A DNA stretch of 64,000 bases from Prorocentrum cordatum (taxonomy: Eukaryota; Sar; Dinophyceae; Prorocentrales; Prorocentraceae). The translations under genes and the position numbers were made by a program. A model generated the notes under the pieces. The model did no database searches and was not told the DNA's origin. It was given only the letters and a program-made list of their open reading frames with translations. Of the stretch, positions 43,601 through 53,511 are shown piece after piece (the first letter of the stretch is position 1; each line of letters opens with the position of its first letter). Where the stretch lies: assembly GCA_963575745.1 (NCBI GenBank), contig CAUYUJ010011226.1, forward strand, positions 271,006 to 335,005, read 5' to 3'.

Positions 43601-43994
43601 TTTCGTGGCCCCGTAGGGGGCACCATGGAAGCAACGGCCGCGTGCGTCGGCCGCTACCCAGTGCAGCGTTTCGCGGCCCCGTAGGGAGTTCCACAAAAAA
43701 GACCCCAGTGGCACCGCCCGCGTGCGTTTCCCCCAACCAGTACAGCGCTTCGTGGCTTCATCGGGAGCTCCAGCGAAGGGCACCGCCCGCATGCGTCCGC
43801 CGCGCCCAGTGCAGTAGCTCGTGGCCCATAAGGAGCCCCACCGAAGGCCCAAGCGGCACCGCCCGCATGCGTCCCCCCACACCCATCACGGCACGTCCCT
43901 CACAAGTTCTTGGCTGTATAGATAGGACACTCCACCGAAAGCGGCACGCACAACGCGCTATCCACAACTGCATCTGGTTGGGTCCTTCGCCGGG
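40638..43994 (+). mobile_element. Satellite-carrying element, copy A
   Basis: Left end CCAACCATCCTGTGG at 40638, continuing TTTGGGTCCTCGTTTTGAAG and AGACGGTCCCCGCG, then a C/T-rich tract, then a tandem array (about 40745-43900), then right end CAACTGCATCTGGTTGGGTC CTTCGCCGGG at 43965-43994 (two blocks, contiguous). The same two ends bracket copies B and D. Inside, 112-bp units dominate, for example GCATGCG landmarks at 41414, 41526, 41638, 41751, 41863 and 41975, and there are shorter derivatives near the right side. No protein-coding gene is evident, so any movement would need factors in trans, or the unit spreads by recombination. Confidence 0.6.
40745..43900 (+). repeat. 112-bp satellite array (array of copy A)
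   Basis: Unit landmarks in order: CGCTTCGTGGCCCCATAGGG, AGCTCCACC.AAGGTCCCAG, TGGCACCGCCCGCATGCGTC, AACCACCACCCAGCACAGCC, CTTCCTCCCTGCGTTTCACC, CACCCAGTACAG. About 28 units; those after 43190 are shortened by loss of linker segments. Apparent open frames of up to 220 codons in several frames on both strands are repeat artefacts. Confidence 0.9.
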
Positions 43995-44239
43995 ATTTTT
44001 TTGTTCTTTCAATCCGCGGCCCCAGAGGTCCGGATCGATTCCCCAAGGGTCGCCTTTCGCCCCAAGTTTGTTTTTGATGGTACTGGGAGCTCGCGAACGG
44101 CTCCCCAGGGCAGAGATCGAGGCAAAACCGCTGGTGGACCCCCCCTCGTTCTGATTGCGCCGAGGAAGAGATGCCGACTTCTCTGCCCCTCGAAGGCGAA
44201 GCCTGACCCTCTCCATCCCGAGCGGGCGGGGTCACGGAA

Positions 44240-45440
44240 AAGAGATAGAGGAAAAGACGAACAGGAGGAAGAGGACAATGAGGAGCAAAATAAACCCAGA
44301 ATGCGTCAGCGATGCCGCAACACCCTCCAATCCCAAGTCCTTTCCTCCCCATCGACCTTTGCAAGATTTCCGCTCCACTGCGGGAAGCGCCCCCATCGAA
44401 TGACGAACGCCCAATGGGTCCGCGGCTCTAGCGAAACCCGTTATGTGAGGCATCCGCCCGCCATCCTCCTACTTAGAAGATGCGCAGAGAAATCGGGTGA
44501 TACAGTTCAAAGCATTTTCCAAACATAGCGCCGTTCTGAAACTTCTCTCTGCCTTCCACCCGTGTATACGTAGCACAATTCCAAAGTTGTGGTCGTAACG
44601 TTTGCTGGAATTTCAAGAGAGAGCAGTTGTGAAAAGAAGCCGCTCCCTTTCCATGCAATTCTTCCGAACCTGCGAACTTCGGGTAATAGAATTTCGGATA
44701 ACAATATGAAAAATGCATTTTGAAAGCGCACAGGCTTCCATCCATGTAGCAATTTGTATGTTTCAAACCAGTGCGCGTGAACCCCAGGCCAGAGCCATAC
44801 TTTGAGAATCGCCAGCCCTCTTACCGTGTGACTGTTGAGGCCTTTAAAACGGATGTGCGTGGCGACGAGGCGAAAACGACCAATCCTCAAACCTTCTGTG
44901 GGTTAAATGTTCAAATTCTTGAAAAACAAAGTGCCACGACGTCTCAAATCAAAAGCCCGGTCCGGCACATGGACGCGTCAGATGGTGCGACAGAAAGCAG
45001 GGGGGTAATTTGACGGAGTAGGGATGGAAGGGAGGAGGCGGAGGAGAAGGAGCACGAGGGGGAGGGGGAGGAGGACCAGAATGAACCTGGTATTCGCCAA
45101 CGATGCCGCAATACACTCTCCCGTCCCGAGTCTCCTCTTCATGGCTCCCCGCAAGTTTCCCTCTCCCCTGCGGAACCCCCCCCCCCTTGAATGACGAGCG
45201 GCTGGCTGACCTGCCATGCAGGCGAGACCCGCTTCTGCAAAGGATCCACACTAGGTCCTTCTTCACAAAGGAAACGCAAGGGAGTAGGATGAGACAGTTC
45301 AAGACAGAGTCCAACGATAACCCCGTGTTGAAACGGATCTGCCCTCCAACCGCGTGAGATCTGATCAATTCCAAAATCATGTTCGCAAACATTGCGGACA
45401 TTCTGAATGAGAGTCCTATCTTGAGAATAGCCGCCCATAT
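44240..45440 (-). repeat. Direct duplication (copies about 800 bp apart) with coding-like minus strand
   Basis: 44280-44400 matches 45080-45200 (CAGCGATGCCGCAACACCCTC with CAACGATGCCGCAATACACTC; CATCGAATGACGAACG with CTTGAATGACGAGCG) and 44498-44600 matches 45288-45390 (TGATACAGTTCAAAG with TGAGACAGTTCAAGA; AGCACAATTCCAAAGT with GATCAATTCCAAAATC). On the minus strand both encode a related peptide: GAMFGKCFELYHPISLRIF and GVIVGLCLELSHPTPLRFL. Minus frames around 44650 also read LLSLEIPANVTTTTLELC. The rhythm 'C..L....IP..V' recalls BspA-type leucine-rich repeats, which are abundant in dinoflagellates; this is a tentative reading of broken frames. Confidence 0.45.
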
Positions 45441-47060
45441 CCGTATAACAATTGCGTAACTAGGACCTTCGGGTCGAATGAGCCAGCACTGCCCCCGAAC
45501 GACGGCGCACCCTGGGCGCCGCGCAGACGCACGAAAGGAACCGTCTAAAAGACCGACTCCTGACTCGATCTACCGTGCTTAGATTTGTTGCCCGTCCTCC
45601 TCCATGAACCGGGGGAGGAGGAGGAGGAGGAAGAGGAGAAGCGGAGGAGGAAAAATAACAAGTAGAGGAACAGACTATACGATACATCACATCGAGGGTC
45701 GGCCCGTACATCCAACACTGACATACTGCCTACTGCTGGCGCCGCCCGGGAAGGACAAATCTTGCCCACCAGAGGAGAAAACAGAAGCAAGCACTCACGA
45801 AGAGAAGGATGAGAGAGGACGAACACAACAACGCTCGCGAATGTGTCGGGCCAGAAGACTTGAAGAGGAAGCGTCGGGTCTTCGGATTTGGGGATGAGGG
45901 AAGAGGAAAACTTCGGGTCATAGGTTTAATGAAATCTCAAGAGAGAGATGCACTCTGGAAACGTACTGGCCCTTCCTTGGGAGGGCGCGCGGCGCTGATG
46001 CGAGAGCCACATGTTGAAAACGCCAGCAAGCGAAACGCCCAAGCCTGGCCTGCGGTCACGTCTGGTGATACGACACTGGGGAACTTAATTGCAAAGGAAA
46101 AAGGATGGGGGAGGAGGCAGAGGATCAGGAGGAGGGAGAGGAGGACGCCGCTGGAGCTGCTCGTAAGGCCCAGGCCTCCATCGTGTTGGAACCATCATGA
46201 CGGGGGCCTTTTGTGGCCTTCGGCCTCGGGGGGGCCCTCGCCGGGCCACGAGGTTGTTACCCGAGGTTGTTAAAAACGGCTCGGCGTCCAGGAACCCGCC
46301 CCATTGAAACGATCAGGACACCAGATCTCTGGTGGGATCACGGGGCCCGCTCTGGCCGTCTGGAGGCCTGCTGAAGTAGGGAGGCGAATGCAAGAAACAG
46401 ATCCGTTCCCACCCGCTGGGCACGCCGCGGCGTGGGCGCTTGGGTAACAGCGTCTTTGTTTCTTGTCTCTTTCCCTCTCTCTGTGTTGCCAGGGGATTAG
46501 AAACATTCAAACACAAAGCCCTCTGGAGGCTGCTTTCGGGCCCAAGGACCGTCTGTCAAACATGGTTCCTGGACGAAAAAATACGCCCGGGAAAACGGTC
46601 TGGACGTCCGGGGCCGCGGCGGATGTCAGGGTGACGACGGCCGGCGGGCCTCGCGAGAGCGGGCGCGAAAAGCTGCTCTCGCCTGGGAGCCGCGCAGACC
46701 CTGTGCGCCGGGCCGCGGGGCCGCGGGCGAGGGCCCTCCATTCGCGTGGGGGAACGCTCGCAAGTCCCAATACCAAGTGGCGACCCGCTGACGCGTTCGC
46801 CCTGGCTATCTTGACTCCTCCTCCTCCTTCTACTTCTCCTCCTCTTGCGCTGCACCAGCGTAGGCTAGCGAGAGCCGTCGCGCCGATATGTCGGCCACTG
46901 GAGAAAGACTGAAGTACCTACTTAGACGATTTGCAGCGGCCTGGGTAATACAATTGCTCAGTCTGCAATAGTAGTTGACTGAACACAGGAGGCATATAGA
47001 CAAAACGAGAAAGACAGAGGTGCCCGCGAGGGCTCGTAGGGGCAGAGCAACCGTGTAAGC
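45441..47060. other. Intergenic; short purine tract, no gene
   Basis: No supported gene. 45605-45655 is a GGA-rich tract. 46600-46630 carries the dispersed word GGGGCCGCGGCGGATGTC. 46455-46486 is TC-rich. Confidence 0.45.
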
Positions 47061-47082
47061 AAGCGTATGGTGATTCGGAGGC

Positions 47083-47130
47083 CTCCTCCTCCTCCTCCTC
47101 CTCCTCCTCCTCCTCTGCCTTTTCCTCCTC
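47083..47130. repeat. (TCC)n pyrimidine tract
   Basis: CCTCCTCCTCC run, about 11 units, then TGCCTTTTCCTCC. Confidence 0.9.
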
Positions 47131-48960
47131 TCGAGCTCGGGATCTCGTCGAGCTCCCAAACTCGTCGCGTAAGGCTGTCCTCCCGAGCGGGCGGACGCCG
47201 AGAGCGGAACCAGCGAGGAGGAGACAGCAAAGCGCAACTGCGCTGCCGTATCCTCTTCCTTCTCCTCCTCCTGCCTCTCACGTGCTCACGCTCGAAGCAG
47301 TGTCGACCAGAGCTCCGATGCACTCGACCCTTACACCAATCCACCCCCTCGTCGGGTGGAGGGAGTGTGTAACCCTGGGCGGCGCCACAAACCATGAGGG
47401 AGGGGCGACCCTGGAGGAGGGGGGGGGGGGGGGAAACGCGGAGCGGGCGACATGAGGAGGGAGAGGAGGCGAAGACAGGAAGAGAGGCGAGGAAACGCCT
47501 CCACAATAAGAATAATCGGCATAAGCGTGAACGTTCGGAGGTTCGAGAGGACCTGTGAAAGTGGATGTTTATGCTGAGTTCTTCCTCGACCCTACTCGTC
47601 TGCCTCTCTCGCATCCTTTTCCTCTCGGGAGGGGCGAAGTCCAATTGGAGTCCCAGCAGATAGCCCGTCTTGATTCCAACTGGGCTTGACGTCGCCCTAG
47701 AGGAGCCCACGTCCAGTTAGAGGGCCTCTAACTGGACTTGCTCCAAATGGACTCACACGCGCGAGCCACAGCTGCTCGACGGCGGTGTGGGGCACACATG
47801 CGCTGTGCCTGCATAACGAGGATCCCATAACACCCAGGCGCCGTGACCAGGTCCCTGGAGGCTCGAGGGGTGACACAAGAATATGGGGAGAGAACCCTGA
47901 AAACTGCATATTTACTCATTTTGCATTGTGCACGCCTGTTAACTGAAACGGACAAACAACGGCGGCAGATTCGGAACTGGAACGGCAACAACAACTGCGA
48001 CGGGGCCGAAAAATCCACGGAGAAGGACCAGGAGCTGAAGAAACAACGGCCCCGTCGTCTCCGGGGGGGGGGAGGGGGGGAGCCATGGGCCATGGCCTTC
48101 TCGCGCCGCGGCCAAAACTCACGACGGAAGGTTCTGGCCGACCGCGGCCTCCGTGGGCGCTCCCCGGACCCCAGGGCCGTCAACGAAGACCCCAGGGCCG
48201 TCAACGAAAAGGCTCGGGACGAAATGCAGCCATCGTGCTACCAAGAAAAGAATGCTGAAGAAGGAACGCGAGGTCTTTTCTGGCCTCCGCGAGCCTCGGC
48301 CACGAATCGGTTACCCAACGTCGATCGAAAGAACGGCGTCTTCACTGTATACTGGTCCCGCGGAACAGCTCCAGACCTTCGGGGGTCCGCGCTGCGACAG
48401 AAGTCGTGACGTCGAACGTCTGTGGAGGGAGAGCACGAGGCTGAGGAGGGAATGGGGAGGGGGATGAGTACGAGGGAAGTGCTCTCTGCTGACCGGACGA
48501 AGGGGCAAGGAACAAGGAACTGGCAGGCAGGCATAAGGAGATGGAGAGTAGACGCCAATAACAGCAGCTCTGCGGAGAGACGCCGATGAATAATCCGAGG
48601 GGTGACACATAGCGAGACTCAGACAATACACTACGATGGGATGATAAACCAATCCCCAGGTTAGCAACATTAGATCGGGGATTCATAAACAAGCATAACG
48701 CCAACGAGACCATGTCAGGATCAGGCTGCATCGGCACGGGCTCGAAATCAAGTCGGATCGGCGGCACCAAGATGCGGAACAATGCCACGCGAACATCGGG
48801 CACCGCATCGGATCGCTGGAGCATCAGAGTAAAATCGGATCGGGCTGGCCGAAACCAATATCGAATCGGATTGAAATCGACCCTCCTGGACATAACGCGG
48901 ACCCCGAGAGGTCTGGACCCTTTTGCTGAGACCGCTTTTCATCCCGAAATGTTTTTTTTC
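47131..48960. other. Intergenic; no recognisable gene
   Basis: No supported gene. Contains a strong 27-nt hairpin at 47711, a short direct repeat at 48169-48211 (CCCCAGGGCCGTCAACGAA twice), and an upstream flank (about 48830-48890: CGGATCGGGCTGGCCGAAAC and ATATCGAATCGGATTG) shared with copy A's flank at about 40390-40445. Confidence 0.45.
47711..47737. other. Perfect 13-bp inverted repeat
   Basis: GTCCAGTTAGAGG, single G centre, CCTCTAACTGGAC. Such a tight palindrome would extrude as a hairpin. No gene is near enough to call it a terminator. Confidence 0.75.
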
Positions 48961-48962
48961 CC

Positions 48963-49775
48963 CCCAACCATCCTGTGGTGTTGGGTCCTCGTTTTGAAGA
49001 GACAGCGCCCCGCGTCCCTCCTCCTCCTCCTCCTCCTCCTCCTCCTCCTCCTCCTCCTCCTCCTCCTCCTCCTCCTCCTCCCCTCCTCTCTCCTCCCGTC
49101 CGCCTCGTCACCTCCTCCCTGCGCTTCACCCACCCGGGACAGCGTTTCGTGGCCCCATAGAGAGCTCCACCGATGACTCCAGTGGCACAATCCACATGCG
49201 TCACCGCCACCCAGGACAGCGCTTCGGGGCTCCATAGGGAGCTCCACCGAAGGCTCCAGTGGCACAGGCCGCATGCGTCACCGCCACCCAGGACAACATG
49301 TCGTGGCCCCATAGGGAGCTCCACCGAAGGCTCCAGTGGCACAGACCGCATGCGTCAACGCCATCCAGGACAGCGCTTCGTGGCTCCGTAGGGAGCTCCG
49401 CCGAAGGCTCCAGTGGCTCAGGCCGCATGCGTCACCGCCACCCAGGACAGCGTTTCGTGGCCCCCTAGGGAGCTCCGCCGAAGGCTCCAGAGACACAGAC
49501 TGCATGCGTCAACGCCACACAGGACAGCGCTTCGTGGCCCCATAGGGAGCTCCACGGCTCCAGTGGCACAGGCCGCATGCGTCACCGCCACCCAGGACAG
49601 CGTTTCGTGGCCCCCTGGGGAACTCCACCGAAGGCTCCAGTGGCACAGGCCGCATGTGTCGACGCCACCCAGGACAGCGCTTCGTGGCCCCATAGGGAGC
49701 GCCACCGAAACCGGCCGGTACCCACAATGCGGTACTCTCAACTGCATGTGGTTGGGTCCTTCGTCAGGCTAATTC
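48963..49775 (+). mobile_element. Satellite-carrying element, copy B
   Basis: Left end CCAACCATCCTGTGGTGTTG, then GGTCCTCGTTTTGAAGAGAC and GCGCCCCGCG (48964-49014), then about 70 bp of (TCC)n, the array (about 49110-49725) and right end CAACTGCATGTGGTTGGGTC then CTTCGTCAGGCTAATT (49738-49773). Array units are 77 bp (GCATGCGTCA landmarks at 49271, 49348, 49425). They share the CTTCGTGGCCCCATAGGGAG core with copy A but have a shorter linker (CCGCCACCCAGGACAGCG). Confidence 0.65.
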
Positions 49776-50404
49776 CTTTGCCCCAGGGCCCTGTGAGGGC
49801 CCCCAAAGGCCGAACACAGTATTCAACCAGCCGTTTGTTTTGCGACGCGAGGTGGTCTGTTTGTCGGGCCATATCCCCTTCCTCCTGCCGCCGTTCGGGA
49901 CGATTCGCCTCCCCCCCCCAAGGTAGACTACGACGAGGCGCAGCTGCTGAAGTGCATCCCGAAGGCTGGGAAACCTGTGGGCACCCACGACGACGCCCAG
50001 AAACTTCGCACCCGAAGAGCTCGCTGGGGCAGCCTCCGACGAAGCCTGCCAGCCCCTGCCTCGAATCTGCCGCGCTCCCCCCGCTGGTGAGCGTGGCCGC
50101 CGGCGTCGGGCTCCTCAAATTGAGCATCGGGCACACGCTTGGATCGACCAGGGGCTCCGCTTCGACAGTGAGCCTCCCGCTTGGCGGGAGGGGGAGGCCA
50201 TCGGGCGATGGTCCCGCGAGCTAGTCCCCTCCCTGTCGGCGCTCCTGATCCCCTCCCCCTTCTGGCAATCCGCTGCCCCGCTGCCCCCCCCCCCCCCCCC
50301 TCCTGGAAGGTCTAGCACGTAAGAGTAGTGAACACGCCTTGGCGGCTACCATGCTGCCGTCCACAGCTACCACCACCGGCCGCGCCACCACCCCTTGCAA
50401 GCCT
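49776..50404. other. Intergenic; no recognisable gene
   Basis: No supported gene. A 17-C run lies near 50285. Confidence 0.4.
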
Positions 50405-50412
50405 ACTCGCGC

Positions 50413-50536
50413 CCTCCTCCTGTTCCTCCTGCTCCTCCTCCTCCTCCTCCTTCTGCTCCTCCTCCTCCTTCTCTCCTCCTCCTCCTTCTGCTCCTCCTCC
50501 TCCTCCTCCTCCTCCTCCTCCTCCTCCTCCTCCTCT
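50413..50536. repeat. (TCC/TGC)n pyrimidine tract
   Basis: CTCCTCCTCC run with CTTCTGCTCC interruptions. Frames across it are homopolymeric and not genes. Confidence 0.95.
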
Positions 50537-50732
50537 TCCCACCACTGACAGAATGCGACGCAGCAAAAGGGCCAACCGCGGAGGGGGACGCAAATGGCTC
50601 GCACAATAAATTCGATGAGGCGCACTCCTAAGAGGAAGAGAGCACAAGGCTGGGCAATATCATTGTCCAGCTGTTTGTCTCTCGCCCCCCCCCCCCCCCC
50701 ATCTCTCTCTCTCTCTCTCTCTCTCCCTTTTT

Positions 50733-50990
50733 TCCAACCATCCTGTGGTGATGGGTCCTGGATTTGAAGAGACGGTCCCCGCGTTCCTTTCCTTTCTTCC
50801 TTGTTTCCTTCCTTCCTTCCTTCCTTCCTTCCTTCCTCCCTCCTCCTCCTCCCCCCTTCCTCCCTGCGTGTCACCCAATCAGTGAAGCGTTTCGTAGCTC
50901 CACCGACGGCTCCAGTGCCACCGCCCGCAAGCGCCACGCACACACATTTCGGCACACCCCTCACACGTTTCGCTGGCGTCATTTCCCGTG
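50733..50990 (+). mobile_element. Satellite-carrying element, copy C (truncated)
   Basis: Left end CCAACCATCCTGTGGTGATG then GGTCCTGGATTTGAAGAGAC GGTCCCCGCG-type sequence (50734-50782), followed by a (TTCC)n tract (to about 50845) and then CTGCGTGTCACCCAATCAGT and one partial array unit (CGTTTCGTAGCTCCACCGAC). It then reads CACATTTCGGCACACCCCTC and ACACGTTTCGCTGGCGTC, which matches the 90-bp unit linker of copy D. No right end is present. This one- to two-unit copy could be a deletion product. Confidence 0.55.
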
Positions 50991-51154
50991 CCATGCCACG
51001 GCATGCAATGCAATGCTAGGTTGACACTACGCTTTGCGATGCTCTTCTACGCCATGCCATGCCGTGCTCTACCATGCATCGCGTACCCTTTCGGGATCAT
51101 TGCCCTGCTCGACATCCGACTGTGCGAATAGAGAGGGGATCTACGCCATGGTAA

Positions 51155-51215
51155 GGGATGGGAGGGAGGGGTAGGATGTCAGATACGACGCGAGCGCGCC
51201 TAGCTTGTCCTTCGC
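51155..51215 (+). repeat. Direct repeat with G-quadruplex motif, copy 1
   Basis: Starts GGGATGGGAGGGAGGGG (51155-51171), four G-runs with 1-2-nt loops, then TAGGATGTCAGATACGACGC and GAGCGCGCCTAGCTTGTCCT. Copy 2 is at 53364-53422. Confidence 0.8.
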
Positions 51216-51371
51216 CCCTCCCCCTCCCCTTCCTGCCACTCTCCCTCGTTCTCCCCTTTCTCTTTTTGCAGGGCCCACACCAATTCCAATGGCGGGCGCA
51301 TGTACACGCGAAGGATTGTCCGCCCGTTCAGGTTTGCCCGCCTGTCTAAGCCCGCCGCCCCCCGCAAAAAA

Positions 51372-51790
51372 AATCCTCCCCAAAGGGGTGTGATCGAAGA
51401 CAAAAAGGGCGGGTATCGAGGGTGTGGGGAACTCGTTTTGAATGACGCACGGGCAAGCAAGAACGACAAATCTTAGAATGGTTGTTGTTAGAATAATTCT
51501 TGTTGGTCCCCCCCGTCTGGTGCACATTGTTTTTTCGACTGAAGTGCCCTTCCCGGAGTTCGCCCCCTGTTTTTTATCAAGGAAAGTCTCGAAGGTCAAA
51601 CTGCGTCGTCGGCCCCCGGTTTGCAACAACATCTCCCGCCTGATACTTCCTCACAATTTATTGAAGAATCGCGCTGTCGCTTGGGACTTCCTTGCAACTT
51701 CCCACGGGGTCGCGGCCCCCGCTTGATACTTCCTCACAATCTGTTGAAGAATCGCGCTCCCGCCTGGGACTTCCGAAACAATTGTTTGGA
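51372..51790 (+). repeat. Composite dispersed repeat R1a-R1b plus reversed GGAAGT modules
   Basis: R1a (51372-51500): GATCGAAGACAAAAAGGGCG, GTTTTGAATGACGCACGGGC and AATCTTAGAATGGTTGTTGT. R1b (51495-51625): CCCGTCTGGTGCACATTG and GAAGTGCCCTTCCCGGAG. Then 51630-51785: CTGATACTTCCTCACAATTT and a second unit at 51725, the reverse complement of the GGAAGT module. The most complete example of this composite in the window. Confidence 0.75.
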
Positions 51791-52067
51791 AACCATCGCC
51801 AACTCTTGAAAAAAGGCGGGGCCCTCCATCTCCTCTTCTGCTCCTCTCCCTTGGCCCCTTGCTCATCCTCGCTTCCCCTCTGCCGTTTTGTCGTTTCCCC
51901 TCCGCGTTGAGGCCTGGCGCAGTCCGTGGGCGTCGGGGGCCCAGCGCATAAAGAAAAAAAACCTGGTTCGGCCGGGTCTCGGGGTCGGCTGGGCTTCGGG
52001 GGCCCGCGTCCTCCTCGTCCTCCGCGCTCTCTCTTTCTCTCTTTCATTTTTTTGTTTTTTTTGTTTT

Positions 52068-52070
<3 letters not shown>
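51791..52070. other. Intergenic; no recognisable gene
   Basis: Less than 300 bp of GC-rich sequence before the TC tract; nothing recognised. Confidence 0.4.
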
Positions 52071-52075
<5 letters not shown>

Positions 52076-52099
<24 letters not shown>

Positions 52100-52310
52100 T
52101 TCCATGTATATATAGATATTATGTTTTCTTGTTATCTCTCTCTCTCTCTCTCTCCCTCTCTCTCTCTCTCTCTTTTTTTCTCTCTCTCTCTCTCGCTCTC
52201 TCTCTCTCTCTTTCTCTCCTTCCGCAGCTGTCCCTCCCGTCCCTCCGCCCCTCCCTGCCCCCTCCCCCTCCCTCCCTCCCTCCCTCCCGCCCTCCCTTTA
52301 TCGTCATTGC
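52076..52310. repeat. (TC)n, (TCCC)n and related pyrimidine tracts
   Basis: CTCTCTCTCT runs at 52076-52100 and 52134-52218 and a TCCCTCCCTCCC run at 52262-52295. Confidence 0.95.
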
Positions 52311-52496
52311 CGTCGTCGTCGTCGTCTCAGGCGGGCCACCCCTGGGGCCCGCCTGCCGCCTGGGGCCCGGCACTCCGACCCTTCAGCCAGCCAGGCCGAC
52401 AGTCCGCGCGACTGCCTCGCCGCATGCCGAAGGCCAGTCTGTCGGCCCGTCAGCCCCCGCCCTCCTCCCTCCCTCCTTCCCTCCCGTCCCGTCCTC

Positions 52497-52582
52497 CGCC
52501 TCCTCCTCCTCCTCCTCCTCCTCCTCCTCCTCCTCCTCCTCCTCCTCCTCCTCCTCCTCCTCCTCCTCCTCCTCCTCCTCCA
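52497..52582. repeat. (TCC)n microsatellite
   Basis: About 27 uninterrupted TCC units. Confidence 0.98.
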
Positions 52583-52649
52583 CAATTACACAATATGAAT
52601 ACTACTCTCCCACTTCCCCTGATGGCGTCCGGAAGATGTTCGGCACCCC

Positions 52650-53095
52650 CCCGCGTACTGTTTTTTTACACACAGGATTCCCCGGAGTTGGGTTTTCGCT
52701 TGTGTTTTTTTCTAAAATGCTGCTCTCGCTGAGGCGCTGGCCTAATTTTCGGGCTCCCGCTCCTTCCGAATCGTGTTCCCGCTGCAGCGCTGGCCTCATT
52801 TCCGCGCTCCCGCTCGTTCCGAATCGTGCTCCCGCTGCAGCGCTGGCCCAATTTCTGCGCCTCTCGTTGTTCCAAAACGTGCTCCCGCTGCAGCGCCGAC
52901 GTTTTCGATCCTTTTTAAGAAGCCCCAAATCTAGAAAATGATCCCCGGCAAAAACATTGGAGGTGATTACACATCCGGTGTCGATTCGTTGATTTTTGGG
53001 GCCGCAGAAAGCCCCCCCCCCCTTTTGGGCGGCGTCCTTTTCCGCACAGGATTCCCGGGAGTTTGGTTTTCATCTATGTTTTTGAAAATCCGAGT
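52650..53095 (+). repeat. Dispersed motif pair around a 53-bp tandem repeat
   Basis: CACAGGATTCCCCGGAGTT (about 52672) and CACAGGATTCCCGGGAGTT (about 53046) are each followed by TGGTTTTC or GGGTTTTC and a T-rich run. Between them, at 52722-52905, lie four 53-bp units: GCTGAGGCGCTGG at 52728, then GCTGCAGCGC at 52781, 52834 and 52887, with TCCGAATCGTGCTCCCGC inside. Confidence 0.75.
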
Positions 53096-53134
53096 CTTTC
53101 CGCGGGCAGCTGGCGCGGGTGCCGCTCCGGCGCG

Positions 53135-53275
53135 GTCGCGTCGTCGTCGTCGTCGTCTTCGTCGCCGGTCGTCCTCATCGTGGTCGTCGTCGTCGTCGTC
53201 GCCGCCGTCGTCGTCGTCGTCGTGGTTGTCGTCGTCGTCGTCGTCTTCGTCGTCGTCGTCTTCGTTTTCATCGCG
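53135..53275. repeat. (GTC)n microsatellite, interrupted
   Basis: GTCGTCGTCGTC runs with TTCGTC and GTGGTC changes. Confidence 0.95.
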
Positions 53276-53363
53276 CCGTCGTCCTCCTCCTTTCCCTCTT
53301 AGGTAAAAGGGTCAGATGCGAAGCCCGATTCGGTGAGAGGACAATGAAGTAGCTCAATGGGAA

Positions 53364-53422
53364 GGGATGGGAGGGAGGGGTAGGATGTCAGATGTTGACG
53401 CGAGCGCACCTAGCTTGTCCTC
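53364..53422 (+). repeat. Direct repeat with G-quadruplex motif, copy 2
   Basis: GGGATGGGAGGGAGGGG at 53364-53380 then TAGGATGTCAGATGTTGACG and CGAGCGCACCTAGCTTGTCC. Near-identical to 51155-51215 and, like it, followed by a C/T tract (here (TCC)n). Confidence 0.8.
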
Positions 53423-53511
53423 CTCCCCCTCCTCCTCCTCCTCCTCCTCCTCCTCCTCCTCCTCCTCCTCCTCCTCCTCCTCCTCCTCCTCCTCCTCCTC
53501 CTCCCTCCTCT
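53421..53511. repeat. (TCC)n microsatellite
   Basis: About 28 TCC units with one CCCC start, then TCGTCGTGGTCGTCG. Confidence 0.97.

Noticed and set aside
7321-43990. Exact 16-nt match GCATCTGGTTGGGTCC between the 3' LTR (7321-7336, reverse) and the right end of satellite element A
   Set aside because: In 64 kb compared with itself, about one 16-nt match is expected by chance, and the other LTR and other element copies do not extend it.
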